From Dehalococcoidia bacterium (GTDB lineage Bacteria; Chloroflexota; Dehalococcoidia; Lucifugimonadales; UBA3495), in assembly GCA_022827095.1 (NCBI GenBank), contig JAJDTP010000008.1, positions 1 through 43,730 on the forward strand: a stretch of DNA of 43,730 nucleotides, in the 5' to 3' direction. The notes below the pieces were generated by a model. It was not told the origin of the DNA. It made no database searches and worked only from the letters and a program-made list of their open reading frames with translations. Positions 8,749 through 16,355 of the stretch are shown here, piece by piece. The first letter of the stretch is position 1, and the number at the start of each line of letters is the position of its first letter. The translations under genes were made by a program, and so were the position numbers.

Positions 8749-10248
8749 TCAGTCGTCCGCTGCTGAAGGTTCGTCAATCAGCTGAACGTCTGCGTTGAGG
8801 ATGGTGAAGTCGTACTGGTTGTCTGGAGCCACTAGGCGCTGGCCCAAGACCACGACCGCCGAAATGACGGACGAGATCACCAGCGCCGATGCGAATGCCC
8901 AGAACATCTGGCCGCCGGCGGGTGCGGTGAGTGCCCACGGGGAGAGCAGGTCAGGCTTAGGGTAGAAGAGGGCGCCGACGATGATGCCTACGGCTCCGGC
9001 GAGGATTACTCCCCAGCCGGGCATGCGGCTGGAATACAGGCCCACCAGCATGGGCACGGCGATGGCTGCGCCGAGCAGGTCCGCGATGAGGAAAACGTAG
9101 AGCACGCTGTGGCCCTGGGACGCCACGATGATCGCGGGGATGGCCACGATTACGGTGATGGCGCGGGCCAATCGCAAAAGCAGCCCTCGTTCCAGTCCGA
9201 CCCCGGCGAGGTCGGCCGCCATACCGCTGGCCAGGCCGTTCATGAGGGTGTCCAGCGTGCTCATGGCCAGCATCAGGGCGCAGATGAGCATGAGGAAGTG
9301 CATCCACAGCGGGAACACGTCGGCGGCCAGGGTAAACAGAGCCGCTGCGACCTCGGGGTACTGGAAGGGGCCGACGGAACCGTTGCCCACGGCGGCGATG
9401 CCGGCCATGCCCATCAGGAAGGTCAACGGTATGGCGATGGCCGCTGCGCCCCAGAGGCTGCGGTTGAGAGCCGCCTGGCTTTCAACGGTATACACCCGTT
9501 GCCACATGCCGGGGTGGAACGCGTTTGACGCCACGATGCCGATGATCAGCACGATGGCGAAGAAGTAGCTCCCGGACGACGTGACGGAAAGCAGACCGGC
9601 TTGCTTCGCTTCGCCCCAAGCGCCGGATCCGCCCACCAGCACAGCGGCCACGATGACCAACAACAGGAGGACGGGGATAAGGATCCAGAACTGGATTCGG
9701 TCGGTATATATGGATACGCGCAGCCCGCCGTAAGCCGTGTAGGCGATAACCACGATGCCGACGGCTACGGCGGTAGCCCACGCCGGCGAACCGGTGAGGA
9801 TGCTCACCGCGGCGGTGATGGCCGTCATCTCGGCAGTGATGAAGATGCCGATGACGAAGATGATGACGACGAAAATTGAGACGAAGGGGACCATGCCGAA
9901 CCGGTGCCGGACATATTCCGTAACTGAGTGACCATTGGGCATCAGCTGGCGGATGCGCGGGCCGACGAACATGAACATGACCGGGATGCCGGCCATGCCC
10001 AGGGCGTAGCCGACCAGGGAGATGATGCCGAAATTGGCGCCGGATTCGCCGGGGCTGAGGAGCACCCAGGTGCCGAACATGGAGGCGACCAGTGTGGCGA
10101 CACCGACGTTGAACGGGGCGTGGTTCCGGGAGGTGGTGTAGTCCTCCACGCTCTGGCGACGGCGACGCCAGGCATAGGTCAGCCCCAGGACGAGGAACAC
10201 CGCGCATGCGATAACCAGCGTGATGATCCCTACGGTGGTATCCAGCAT
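8749..10248 (-). CDS. Sodium:solute symporter (SSS) family, putative thiamine-related uptake
   Basis: 499 residues from ATG 10248, preceded by GGGAGG at 6 nt. Many hydrophobic segments in the SSS arrangement (about 13), starting with a first helix and a Tyr-Ala-Trp-Arg-Arg cytoplasmic turn (YAWRRRRQSVEDY), then the SSS-like segment VATLVASMFGTWVLLSPGES. SSS proteins use the Na+ gradient to import small molecules such as sugars, amino acids, pantothenate and vitamins. A TPP riboswitch lies 90-200 nt upstream and thiC directly downstream, so a thiamine precursor or thiamine is the likely substrate. This substrate call rests on regulation and context, not on residues. Confidence 0.85.
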   Translation of the reverse strand: MLDTTVGIITLVIACAVFLVLGLTYAWRRRRQSVEDYTTSRNHAPFNVGVATLVASMFGTWVLLSPGESGANFGIISLVGYALGMAGIPVMFMFVGPRIRQLMPNGHSVTEYVRHRFGMVPFVSIFVVIIFVIGIFITAEMTAITAAVSILTGSPAWATAVAVGIVVIAYTAYGGLRVSIYTDRIQFWILIPVLLLLVIVAAVLVGGSGAWGEAKQAGLLSVTSSGSYFFAIVLIIGIVASNAFHPGMWQRVYTVESQAALNRSLWGAAAIAIPLTFLMGMAGIAAVGNGSVGPFQYPEVAAALFTLAADVFPLWMHFLMLICALMLAMSTLDTLMNGLASGMAADLAGVGLERGLLLRLARAITVIVAIPAIIVASQGHSVLYVFLIADLLGAAIAVPMLVGLYSSRMPGWGVILAGAVGIIVGALFYPKPDLLSPWALTAPAGGQMFWAFASALVISSVISAVVVLGQRLVAPDNQYDFTILNADVQLIDEPSAADD

Positions 10249-10296
10249 AACCAACCTCCCGGTTGCTTCGAATGGGCGAACAGACGCGGTTGCCGC

Positions 10297-10331
10297 AAAA
10301 CGAGAAACCGCCAGGTTCTAAACTCTGGCGG
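10297..10331 (-). terminator. Riboswitch expression-platform terminator
   Basis: Downstream of the TPP aptamer, CCGCCAG (10331-10325), a bulged A, GTT, loop TAG, AAC and CTGGCGG (10314-10308) fold into a 10-bp hairpin followed by a T-rich tail (TTTCTCGTTTT, 10307-10297). It lies before the transporter start and fits an intrinsic terminator. Confidence 0.6.
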
Positions 10332-10340
10332 CACATAAAA

Positions 10341-10447
10341 GGTTGGCCCAACTTCCTACGCCGGCATTACCCGGATCAGGTGCTACGGTCGGCGGCTTTT
10401 TTCGGCCGCCCTCTCAGCCTGGCATAACCAAGCTCCCGCCAGAAACC
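10341..10447 (-). promoter_or_regulatory. TPP (THI element) riboswitch
   Basis: On the minus strand the conserved blocks appear in order: CGGGAGCTTGG, AGGCTGAGAGGG, a P3 hairpin of GGCGGC/GCCGCC around an A-rich loop (10410-10391), then ACCTGATCCGGGTAATGCC and GGCGTAGGAAG. These match the universal THI-box. The 5' GGTT (10447-10444) can pair with AACC (10344-10341) as an outer stem. It controls the SSS transporter and thiC. Confidence 0.95.
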
Positions 10448-10541
10448 TATTCGATTTTACGGCGCGAGAATATCACGGTGATAACGGGCGGTCAAGCCGC
10501 GCTTTCGTCTCGTATCGTAAGGGTTCACAATCTAGGAGGTT

Positions 10542-10649
10542 GTCATTGCGAGGCGATTGCGCCGTGGCTATCTCGACGCCATGGCAGCAACGTCTGCCCC
10601 AAAGGATTCCCCTACGCCAACGAGATTGCCGCGCTGCGCTCGCAATGAC
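10542..10649. repeat. MITE-like element with GTCATTGCGAG terminal repeats
   Basis: GTCATTGCGAG (10542-10552) and CTCGCAATGAC (10639-10649) are perfect 11-bp terminal inverted repeats of a 108-bp element. No credible gene is inside. The right 30 bp are repeated exactly at 32066-32095. This type of GTCATTGCGAG...CTCGCAATGAC repeat is widespread in environmental bacterial genomes. The 330-bp gap 10448-10777 holds this element and the hairpins near 10701-10748, nothing else that I can see. Confidence 0.7.
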
Positions 10650-10700
10650 GGTTCTCATCAAACAGGGTACGCGTGAGGAGATTCCGTTAGCCATGGGAAC

Positions 10701-10748
10701 CGTCGCTCTGCGGCGACGCGGGAAAGGGGCGACCGAATGGCCGCCCCT
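10701..10748. repeat. Two adjacent hairpins, second of the GGGGCGA family
   Basis: CGTCGC (10701-10706) pairs with GCGACG (10713-10718). Next, AGGGGCGACC (10725-10734) pairs with GGCCGCCCCT (10739-10748) with one mismatch around a GAAT loop. They lie 30 bp beyond the end of the methyltransferase gene and may end its transcript. Confidence 0.5.
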
Positions 10749-10777
10749 CGACCAGTCGTACTTGCGATGGCATCGGA

Positions 10778-11422
10778 TCAGTTCACCTGGTAGACCCAGA
10801 TCTGGTGCGTCACTTCCGGTTCGCCCTTGGGCAGGGGTTGGAAGGGCTCGGTGACGCCGACCAGGGACCAGGCTCCGCTTTCCACCAGGGCGTCCTGCTG
10901 ATCCTTGAAGCCCAGCTCGACGTGGGTGTCCGGGCGCATGCTGAAGACGATGTGCCCCCCGGGCCTAGTGACGCGGCACAACTCCACGAAGGAGTTGGGT
11001 GGAGCGTGGCCGGGGGTGAAAACGCCGATGCTGATGACTGCGTCATAGGCGTCCGAGTCAAAATCCAGGTGGTCACCCAAGGCCATCTGGCGGAAATCAT
11101 TGTAGCAGCCCTTGGAACGAGCCTCGTCCAGCATTCCCTCGGACAGGTCCATGGCGCAGATGTCGCCGTAGCCCAGCCGCTGCAACTCCACGCCGACCAG
11201 ACCGGTGCCGGCGCCGGCGTCCAGTATCTTCGCGTCCCGGGCGACGTGCTCAGCGAGGGTCTCGGCGCCCCGAATTGGCGCGAGCCAAACGAAGGTGTTT
11301 TCGAGGTCGTCGTCGTACTCTCGGGCCCACTGGTCATAACGCTCAGCCAACTCATCGTTGGTGGTGGACGAGTAGACCCACTGGACTCTTTCGTCCGGAT
11401 TGATGCTTCCCGATTCAGGCAT
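10778..11422 (-). CDS. Class I SAM-dependent methyltransferase A
   Basis: 214 residues from ATG 11422. The SAM-binding motif I is ILDAGAGTGLVG (about residue 66), with an acidic motif II in ICAMDLSEGML and a post-motif ISIGVFTPGH and VTRPGGHIVFSM. The N-terminus (LAERYDQWAREYDDD) is typical of the Methyltransf_11/25 group that acts on small molecules or lipids. It follows methyltransferase B by 28 nt on the same strand and is probably co-transcribed. Substrate unknown; no substrate-specific motif is visible. Confidence 0.85.
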   Translation of the reverse strand: MPESGSINPDERVQWVYSSTTNDELAERYDQWAREYDDDLENTFVWLAPIRGAETLAEHVARDAKILDAGAGTGLVGVELQRLGYGDICAMDLSEGMLDEARSKGCYNDFRQMALGDHLDFDSDAYDAVISIGVFTPGHAPPNSFVELCRVTRPGGHIVFSMRPDTHVELGFKDQQDALVESGAWSLVGVTEPFQPLPKGEPEVTHQIWVYQVN

Positions 11423-11450
11423 GGGTTTCAGCTCCGCTGTTGGGATGGGG

Positions 11451-12302
11451 CTAGGCCGGCTTGATGCACAGGTACTGCGCCCATCCGAGCTCGTCGTTGT
11501 TGATGGCGTCGACCGTCTTCATGTAGGCATCGGTCAGGTAGTCGAAGCGGTCCTGATATCCCTCTGGACCCTCCGCAATTGAGGCGAGCCTGGACAGGTA
11601 GGTATAGCTGCGGGCCAGGTGGACCGACAGATCGCGGGCCTGCAGCACCTTGAAGCCGGTCTCGCGCAGGGCGTCGATGTACGAATAGAAGCTGAAATCG
11701 GTGTCGAAGAGCAGCCGATCGTAGACGAACTGGCGCGCTGATTCGCTGATGTTCAGGGTCGGCTTGGTCAGATCGTCGAAGATGAACTGTCCGCCGGGCT
11801 GGAGGACGCGGTACGCCTCCTCCAGCACCTTGATCTTATCGGGGACATGGTAAATGGTGGCCTGGCTCCAGACGTGGGTGAAGGCGCCCTCGGCGAACGG
11901 GAGCTCAGTGGCCGACGCTTTTTCGAACGCTATTCTGCCGGCAAGGTCAGGTACCCGTTCCATGGAGGTGACGGCGTTGGCAATGCGCACGCCGCTGAGG
12001 TCGATGCCGGTCGCGTTGGCGCCGGTGTTGCGGGACACCCAGATCACGTTGGTGCCGTTGCCGCAGCCTACATCTAGCACCCGGGAAGTCGCATCGATCC
12101 CGGCGTACTCCACCATCAACTCATTGAGCCGGATGCCAGCGGAGAGGAATTCTTCACGGATGTGATCCTGGCCCTTTGGCTCTCCATCGAAGACTCCCCA
12201 ATGGACGCTGCCGTCGGCGTCCCAGATGGAACGGTAGATCACATCTTCGGCGTCGTAGTACTCCTCCGTCTCCTGTTCCGAAAACCGGTGCCCGGTTACC
12301 AT
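11451..12302 (-). CDS. Class I SAM-dependent methyltransferase B, sarcosine/glycine N-methyltransferase-like
   Basis: 283 residues from ATG 12302 with AAGGAG upstream. Motif I VLDVGCGNGTNVIW, motif II GIDLSGVRIANA, later LPFAEGAFTHVWSQATIYHVPDK and the motif-III-like VLQPGGQFIFDDL. The N-terminal YYDAEDVIYRSIWDADGSVHWG and a trailing Ala/Tyr-rich helical region resemble sarcosine/dimethylglycine methyltransferases and ubiE-type enzymes. Exact substrate uncertain. A truncated relative lies just upstream at 12496-12939. The 193-bp gap before the start holds no gene. Confidence 0.8.
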   Translation of the reverse strand: MVTGHRFSEQETEEYYDAEDVIYRSIWDADGSVHWGVFDGEPKGQDHIREEFLSAGIRLNELMVEYAGIDATSRVLDVGCGNGTNVIWVSRNTGANATGIDLSGVRIANAVTSMERVPDLAGRIAFEKASATELPFAEGAFTHVWSQATIYHVPDKIKVLEEAYRVLQPGGQFIFDDLTKPTLNISESARQFVYDRLLFDTDFSFYSYIDALRETGFKVLQARDLSVHLARSYTYLSRLASIAEGPEGYQDRFDYLTDAYMKTVDAINNDELGWAQYLCIKPA

Positions 12303-12495
12303 ATAAAGCTCCTTTCGTGAATTCTATGGTGGTGCGTTTGCGTGACGCAGGGGTATTGGGACCAACCCAATTCTCAGTTGCGCACCGCATTTGCCATTTT
12401 CTGGTACGTGTCGGATAGCGCCGCAAATCGTTCCTGCCGTGCGGAGGCCCGGCCGTTGGCGGCCATCTGGGAGAGGCAGGACTAGCTAGCTGCGG

Positions 12496-12939
12496 CTAGA
12501 TGGGCAGGCAGATCCCGCGGGGTTTGGTGGCTGAAGCCTTGGGGAACTCCAGACGCGGGGCCAACGCGGGAACGTCTTCGAGGGACTCGATGGCGTTGGC
12601 GATGCGCACGCGGCTGAGGCCGACACCGCTGACGTGGAGGATGGTGGAACACCACCACCACTCGGCGGTGTTGCCGTTGCCGCAGACCGGGCTCAGTGCC
12701 CTGGACGTGCCACCAATGCCGGAGTTCTCCAGCATGATGGCATTCAGGCGGGACAACGCGGCCAGAAAGCCGTCCCGAAGGATCGGGCCGGGGCCCGGCT
12801 CTTCGGGATCATCGAACACTCCCCGGTACAGGGAGCCCTCCGCGTCCCAAAAGGAACGGTAGAGGGCGTCCTCAGCATCGCAGTACTTTTGCGTCTCGCG
12901 CTCAGAAAAGCGCGACGGGCTCCGGCTGAGGTTCAGCAT
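12496..12939 (-). pseudogene. Truncated, degraded copy of methyltransferase B
   Basis: 147 codons. Residues 11-45 (RFSERETQKYCDAEDALYR, then SFWDAEGSLYRGVFDD) match the start of methyltransferase B. Then the SAM site has decayed: VLDVGCGNGT is replaced by ALSPVCGNGNT, and WWWCSTILHVSG replaces the following strand. Recognisable sequence returns (LSRVRIANAIESLEDVPALAPRLEFPKASAT) and then the copy stops where the parent continues for about 130 residues. The first 38 bp overlap the end of panD in another frame. Without a glycine-rich SAM loop and with no C-terminal half it cannot be a working methyltransferase. It is most likely a tandem duplicate decaying in place. Confidence 0.8.
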
Positions 12940-13291
12940 ACATTGAACCTTCGATCCACTCGAGGAATTTGTTGTTCTCGTCGACCAACATCATCCGGGG
13001 ATCGACGGGCTCGTCGGTGACCTCGAAAGCGAGGATTATGAGGCAGTCGCGCTCCTGGCACAGCCGGGCGGCGGCACCCTGGACGGCGATGGTGCCGCTG
13101 CCGCGCTCGGCCGGCAGGGCGTAGGTTTCCCAACGGGCACCGTTGTTGATGTTAAGCACCTGGACCTTCTCGAACGCGATGATATCCGTCTGTTCCATGA
13201 GGTCACGGTCGATCAGGATGCTTCCCACGTATCCCAGATTGGCGCTGGTTACCCAACAGCGATGGATTTTGGACCTAAGGACTTCTCTCAT
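12902..13291 (-). CDS. panD: Aspartate 1-decarboxylase
   Basis: 129 residues from ATG 13291 with GAGGAG 5 nt upstream; longer frames start in the hairpin region and are rejected. PanD makes beta-alanine from aspartate for pantothenate/CoA. Seen: MREVLRSKIHR with Lys8, YVGS with the G23-S24 self-cleavage site that yields the pyruvoyl group, NINNGARWETYALPAERGSG with Arg53 and Tyr57, and NGAAARL-like QGAAARLCQ. All expected active-site residues are present. The C-terminus ends in a short Pro-rich tail (AEPQPEPVALF), which is unusual. A strong promoter and a structured leader of about 450 nt precede it. Confidence 0.95.
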   Translation of the reverse strand: MREVLRSKIHRCWVTSANLGYVGSILIDRDLMEQTDIIAFEKVQVLNINNGARWETYALPAERGSGTIAVQGAAARLCQERDCLIILAFEVTDEPVDPRMMLVDENNKFLEWIEGSMYAEPQPEPVALF

Positions 13292-13399
13292 ATTTGCTCC
13301 TCGTCTTTGATGGCCAAAGTTGTTTGGCAATGGTGGATTTTGGGCCTGGATTCGGCCCGGTTTGCCGTCGCGGCCGGGTTTGAGACCAGAAAGGCTCAG

Positions 13400-13675
13400 G
13401 TGCGAATGGGCGCACGTAGACATGCGCCGACACTCAGCCGGCGTTGCGGCGAAAACCCGAATGGTTGGGCGTGTGGCGGAACGCTACTTCCGCCGCCCGT
13501 TTTGGACTGCGAGCAGCTAAGGCTCGCAGGGCAGCTGGTGCTTGGCGCGCCCGCGGATGGTGTCATCCACGCTGGGGCGGCCGCTCCCAAAAGGCAAAGT
13601 GCCGCAGCACTGGTCCCGCTTTTGGCGGGACCGCATAGAGTCCGGTTCCGACGGTTGTCGGTGCGCTGAAAGCGC
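13400..13675 (-). ncRNA. Hairpin-dense block upstream of panD, candidate structured RNA
   Basis: Nine compact hairpins lie in 276 nt. Stems on the plus strand: GTGCG/CGCAC (13400-13415, alternative GGCGCA/TGCGCC to 13428), AACC/GGTT (13454-13466), GGCGGAA/TTCCGCC (13475-13494), CTGCGAGC/GCTCGCAG (13507-13529), GGATG/CATCC (13555-13568), AGTGC/GCACT (13598-13611), GGTCCCGC/GCGGGACC (13612-13632), CCGAC/GTCGG (13648-13661), GCGCT/AGCGC (13663-13675). Loops are 3-8 nt. A promoter on the minus strand (13747-13775) would transcribe it toward panD. It does not show the conserved blocks of RNase P RNA, tmRNA, cobalamin or TPP RNAs. Strand and role are inference. Confidence 0.5.
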
Positions 13676-13687
13676 GGCTGCACTCAT
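13517..13687 (-). CDS. Possible small ORF of 56 residues inside the hairpin block
   Basis: ATG 13687 has a full AAGGAGG ribosome site 4 nt upstream, and the frame continues for 56 codons to TAG 13517. The product (begins MSAAALSAHRQPSEP, ends AKHQLPCEP) is basic and polar with no recognisable domain or membrane segment. It overlaps several of the hairpins. It could be a real short protein or leader peptide, or a chance frame behind a good ribosome site in a structured leader. Low confidence. Confidence 0.3.
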   Translation of the reverse strand: MSAAALSAHRQPSEPDSMRSRQKRDQCCGTLPFGSGRPSVDDTIRGRAKHQLPCEP

Positions 13688-13746
13688 ATGGCCTCCTTGT
13701 TTAAGGGCAGGTTGATGGGTGTGCAGACCTGCGTTTAACTGCCCGC

Positions 13747-13775
13747 AGTGTAGCCGCACCAATGCCCGATGTCAA
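13747..13775 (-). promoter_or_regulatory. Sigma70-type promoter upstream of the panD leader
   Basis: Minus strand: perfect TTGACA (13775-13770), exactly 17 nt, TACACT (13752-13747). Predicted start near 13740, giving a leader of about 450 nt to panD that contains the hairpin block. The gap 13688-13903 otherwise holds nothing recognisable. Confidence 0.65.
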
Positions 13776-13903
13776 ATCAGAGGCCAATTTTGAGGATTTT
13801 TCGCAAAAACTCGTAAAAAAGCACGTTTTGGCGCGCCGCAACGTTTGATTTACCATCGATAGGTTGTGTTGAAGTGAAACAGCGCTGAAAACCGGGAACG
13901 GCA

Positions 13904-14371
13904 TCACGGCCCCGTAGCGGGCGCAGGCGGCCAGGTGTCGAACAGCACCAACTGTTGTGGGCCCTGGCGTCGCACCTCCCAGAACGCCGAACACCATCGC
14001 GGGATACCGCGAACCGAGGCGTGACCTTCAAACACCGCGCCGTGCCCCTGGTAACGGTGCCGGGACCAGAGCCACGCGTGCAGCAACTCGTGGGCCAGGA
14101 TACCCTCGATCCCGTTTCGGCCCGAACGCTGCAACCGGGGATGAGAAAGGCCAATCAGCCATGAGCCGTCAGGGTAGCAGAAACACCTGCCCCCGGTGGC
14201 GGAAATGCGTTCCAGTACCACCGACCCGGCCGGTATTTCCAAGCCGTCCAGGCGGTACTTGTCCGCAACGTCCTGGACCCACTCCAGGTCGCTCAGGAGA
14301 GCGCCTTTGGGAGCGGGCCACGATGACGGTGATTGCGTGGGGAGCATTGCCGGAAGGACTTGACCCGCCAC
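13904..14371 (-). CDS. SprT-like zinc metallopeptidase domain protein
   Basis: Up to 155 residues from GTG 14371 (an ATG start at 14347 is also possible). The core IEGILAHELLHAWLW has H94-E95-L-L-H98, a gluzincin-like HExxH, followed by QGHGAVFEGHA with GHG at 109-111 and a further acidic/His site. SprT-family proteins (including Spartan) have HExxHxW followed by H-G-x2-F, which this matches. It is shorter than Spartan and has no visible zinc-ribbon tail. It starts 15 nt after the quinone oxidoreductase gene on the same strand, so the two are probably one operon. Role in this organism unknown. Confidence 0.7.
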   Translation of the reverse strand: MAGQVLPAMLPTQSPSSWPAPKGALLSDLEWVQDVADKYRLDGLEIPAGSVVLERISATGGRCFCYPDGSWLIGLSHPRLQRSGRNGIEGILAHELLHAWLWSRHRYQGHGAVFEGHASVRGIPRWCSAFWEVRRQGPQQLVLFDTWPPAPATGP

Positions 14372-14386
14372 GGCTTAGCGCAACCG

Positions 14387-15352
14387 CTAAGGCGTGAGGA
14401 TGATCTTCCCGGTGGTGGCGCGGCCGGCCAACTGCCGGTGGGCCTCCGGGGCGTCTGACAAGGGGAAGAGATGTTCCACTCTGAGGTTGAGTTCACCGGA
14501 TTTAACCCATCCGAGCACCGCGCCGGCGCGCTTTTCCAGTTCCTCGCGGTTGGCGGTGTAGTCGCCCAAACCGGGCCGGGTTAGGAACTTGGAGCCGTTG
14601 CCCAGGATGCGCGGGTCCATGGCGTCAACGGGACCGCTGGCCTGTCCGTAGAGCACCATGTAGCCGCGCGGCGCGAGGCAGGCGATGCTTCGATCAAAGG
14701 TGTCCTTGCCTACTGCGTCGTACACCACCTGGAGCCCGGCGCCGTCGGTAGCGTCGGCGATTTCCGCCGCAAAGTCGGTTTGCGTGTACAGGATGACGTG
14801 GTCCGCCCCGGCTCCTCGGGCAAGCTCGGCCTTGGCCTCGGTGGACACGGTGGAGTAAACATAGGCGCCGAGAGCCTTGCACATCTGGATGAGCAGAAGG
14901 CCGACACCGCCGGCCCCGGAATGGACGAGCACCCGGTCCCCGGCCTGGACGCGGTAGGTGTCGTAGCACAGGTAGTGGGCGGTCATTCCCTGGAGCATGG
15001 CAGCGGCGCCGTCGCGGGCGGAAAGGCCCTCAGGCATCTTGATCAGGCGCCACGCGGGAACCAGGGCCTGCTCCGCGTAGGAACCGGGGTGGCTGCAATA
15101 AGCGACCGTGTCTCCAACGGCAACGTTGGTAACCCCGGAGCCGACTTCGCGCACCACGCCGGCGCCCTCAACACCGGCCACCCACGGCAGGCCGGGAGGG
15201 TTCACGCCCATGCGGCTGTAGATATCGGTGAAGTTCACGCCGACGGCCTGGACGTCTACCACGGCCTGATCGGGGCCCGGGCTCGGGTCCGGCAGGTCGA
15301 CGTATTGCATCACCTCGGGTCCGCCGTATTCTGTGATCTGGATGGCTTTCAT
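14387..15352 (-). CDS. NADPH:quinone oxidoreductase (zinc-independent MDR family)
   Basis: 321 residues from ATG 15352, which has GGAGG 8 nt upstream. It begins MKAIQITEYGGPEVMQYVDLP, typical of quinone oxidoreductase QOR/zeta-crystallin. Seen: GVNFTDIYSRMG (substrate domain), PGLPWVAGVEGAGVV, the nucleotide-binding glycine motif VHSGAGGVGLLLIQ (about 143-156) and a C-terminal PLSDAPEAHRQL. No zinc-binding Cys/His pair is visible, consistent with the quinone reductase subgroup, which reduces quinones with NADPH. Cytoplasmic. Downstream SprT-like gene is probably co-transcribed. Confidence 0.92.
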   Translation of the reverse strand: MKAIQITEYGGPEVMQYVDLPDPSPGPDQAVVDVQAVGVNFTDIYSRMGVNPPGLPWVAGVEGAGVVREVGSGVTNVAVGDTVAYCSHPGSYAEQALVPAWRLIKMPEGLSARDGAAAMLQGMTAHYLCYDTYRVQAGDRVLVHSGAGGVGLLLIQMCKALGAYVYSTVSTEAKAELARGAGADHVILYTQTDFAAEIADATDGAGLQVVYDAVGKDTFDRSIACLAPRGYMVLYGQASGPVDAMDPRILGNGSKFLTRPGLGDYTANREELEKRAGAVLGWVKSGELNLRVEHLFPLSDAPEAHRQLAGRATTGKIILTP

Positions 15353-15467
15353 GGCAGCAGCCTCCGTGTTTGTGCTGGGATTCAGTTCCGGAAGCATAGC
15401 ACAGGGCCGGCGGGCGGCCGCAACGCGACGTTGTCACCAATTGACCAGCGGGGCCTTTCAAGATTAA

Positions 15468-15499
15468 TCCTTCATTCCCGCGGAAGTGGGAATGAAGGA
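15468..15499. repeat. ATTCCC-N8-GGGAAT type inverted repeat
   Basis: TCCTTCATTCCC (15468-15479) and GGGAATGAAGGA (15488-15499) form a perfect 12-bp stem around an 8-nt loop. The core ATTCCC-8-GGGAAT is the same spacing as the dRS3 repeats known in Neisseria. It lies between the quinone oxidoreductase start and the DUF1989 stop; the rest of the gap holds nothing recognisable. Confidence 0.6.
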
Positions 15500-15547
15500 G
15501 GTCGCCATGTTCGGAATGTTCTGGATTCCCTGAACCTTCCTCATCAG

Positions 15548-16150
15548 CTAAATGATCTGGAAGTGCGCTTCCGTGGGCACGCAGTCGGCGCCGTTGATGG
15601 GAACCATATCCTGGGGACAGGCGGAAAACGCGATGACACAATCCATCTCAGCGCGGAGCGTCAGATAGTCGCCCGGGCTGGAGACCGGCGGCTCAAAGCC
15701 GACCGCGCCATCCGAGGCCACCGGGATGTTCATAAACAGATTCCACGGGCTGGGGGTTTCCGGTGGGGTCAGCCCGAGTTCCGCGAGAGCCGCAGCCAGG
15801 TTGTCGGTGCAGTTGTCGTGGTATTCCCGGCAACCCAGCAATTCGTACCGATATCGATCGCACGCCGCTAGCAGGGTGTCGTGGATCCCGCCTGACGTGT
15901 CCTCCTCCAGCGTAACGATCGGCCGGCGGCGGTTCGTAACCATGGACTGTCCGACCTGCGGCATGATTCGCGCCAACGCGGTACGGGAGTGTTCCATGGA
16001 CATGAACTCGGTCAGTTCGTGGCGGGAGAAGGCCCAGGTGTCGATGACCTGCTGGCCGTGAGTGTTGATCACGCGCACGCTTCGGCCACGCTCCAGGAAG
16101 GCGGCCTGGCCGCGGCGCGCAGGGATGGTGATGAGGGATGATGTCGTCAT
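15548..16150 (-). CDS. DUF1989 / urea carboxylase-associated family protein
   Basis: 200 residues from ATG 16150; upstream extension to 16423 is not supported. The family is found with urea carboxylase/amidolyase and related amine-degradation genes and is often annotated as aminomethyltransferase-related. Seen: N-terminal IPARRGQAAFLERGRSVRVINTHGQQVIDTWAF, a Ser-Met-Glu-His region (EFMSMEHSRTAL), CREYHDNCTDNLAAAL, and SPWNLFMNIPV, all characteristic conserved blocks. No urea-metabolism neighbours are visible here, so its pathway in this organism is open. The exact enzymatic function of this family is not established. Confidence 0.85.
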   Translation of the reverse strand: MTTSSLITIPARRGQAAFLERGRSVRVINTHGQQVIDTWAFSRHELTEFMSMEHSRTALARIMPQVGQSMVTNRRRPIVTLEEDTSGGIHDTLLAACDRYRYELLGCREYHDNCTDNLAAALAELGLTPPETPSPWNLFMNIPVASDGAVGFEPPVSSPGDYLTLRAEMDCVIAFSACPQDMVPINGADCVPTEAHFQII

Positions 16151-16355
16151 AAGGGTTACCTGCGATATCGCGCCAATGGCGTTGGCTTGAGAGGCCGGCT
16201 GGCGCAACCTTGCGCCATCATACGAGTGCGATGGCGCTTGGACAATCGGGAGCATGATTCGGGGAAGATGTTCGCGTTTGCCCTGCTGCCGGCCAAATGC
16301 TATATTGAACGGAGTTTGCAGCCTCGGCCTGTGCCAAAACCGGAGGGATAAACAG

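Noticed and set aside
13396-13683. Minus-strand frame of 95 codons in the hairpin block
   Set aside because: No ribosome site comparable to the AAGGAGG of the other frame, no domain; hairpins explain the region better.
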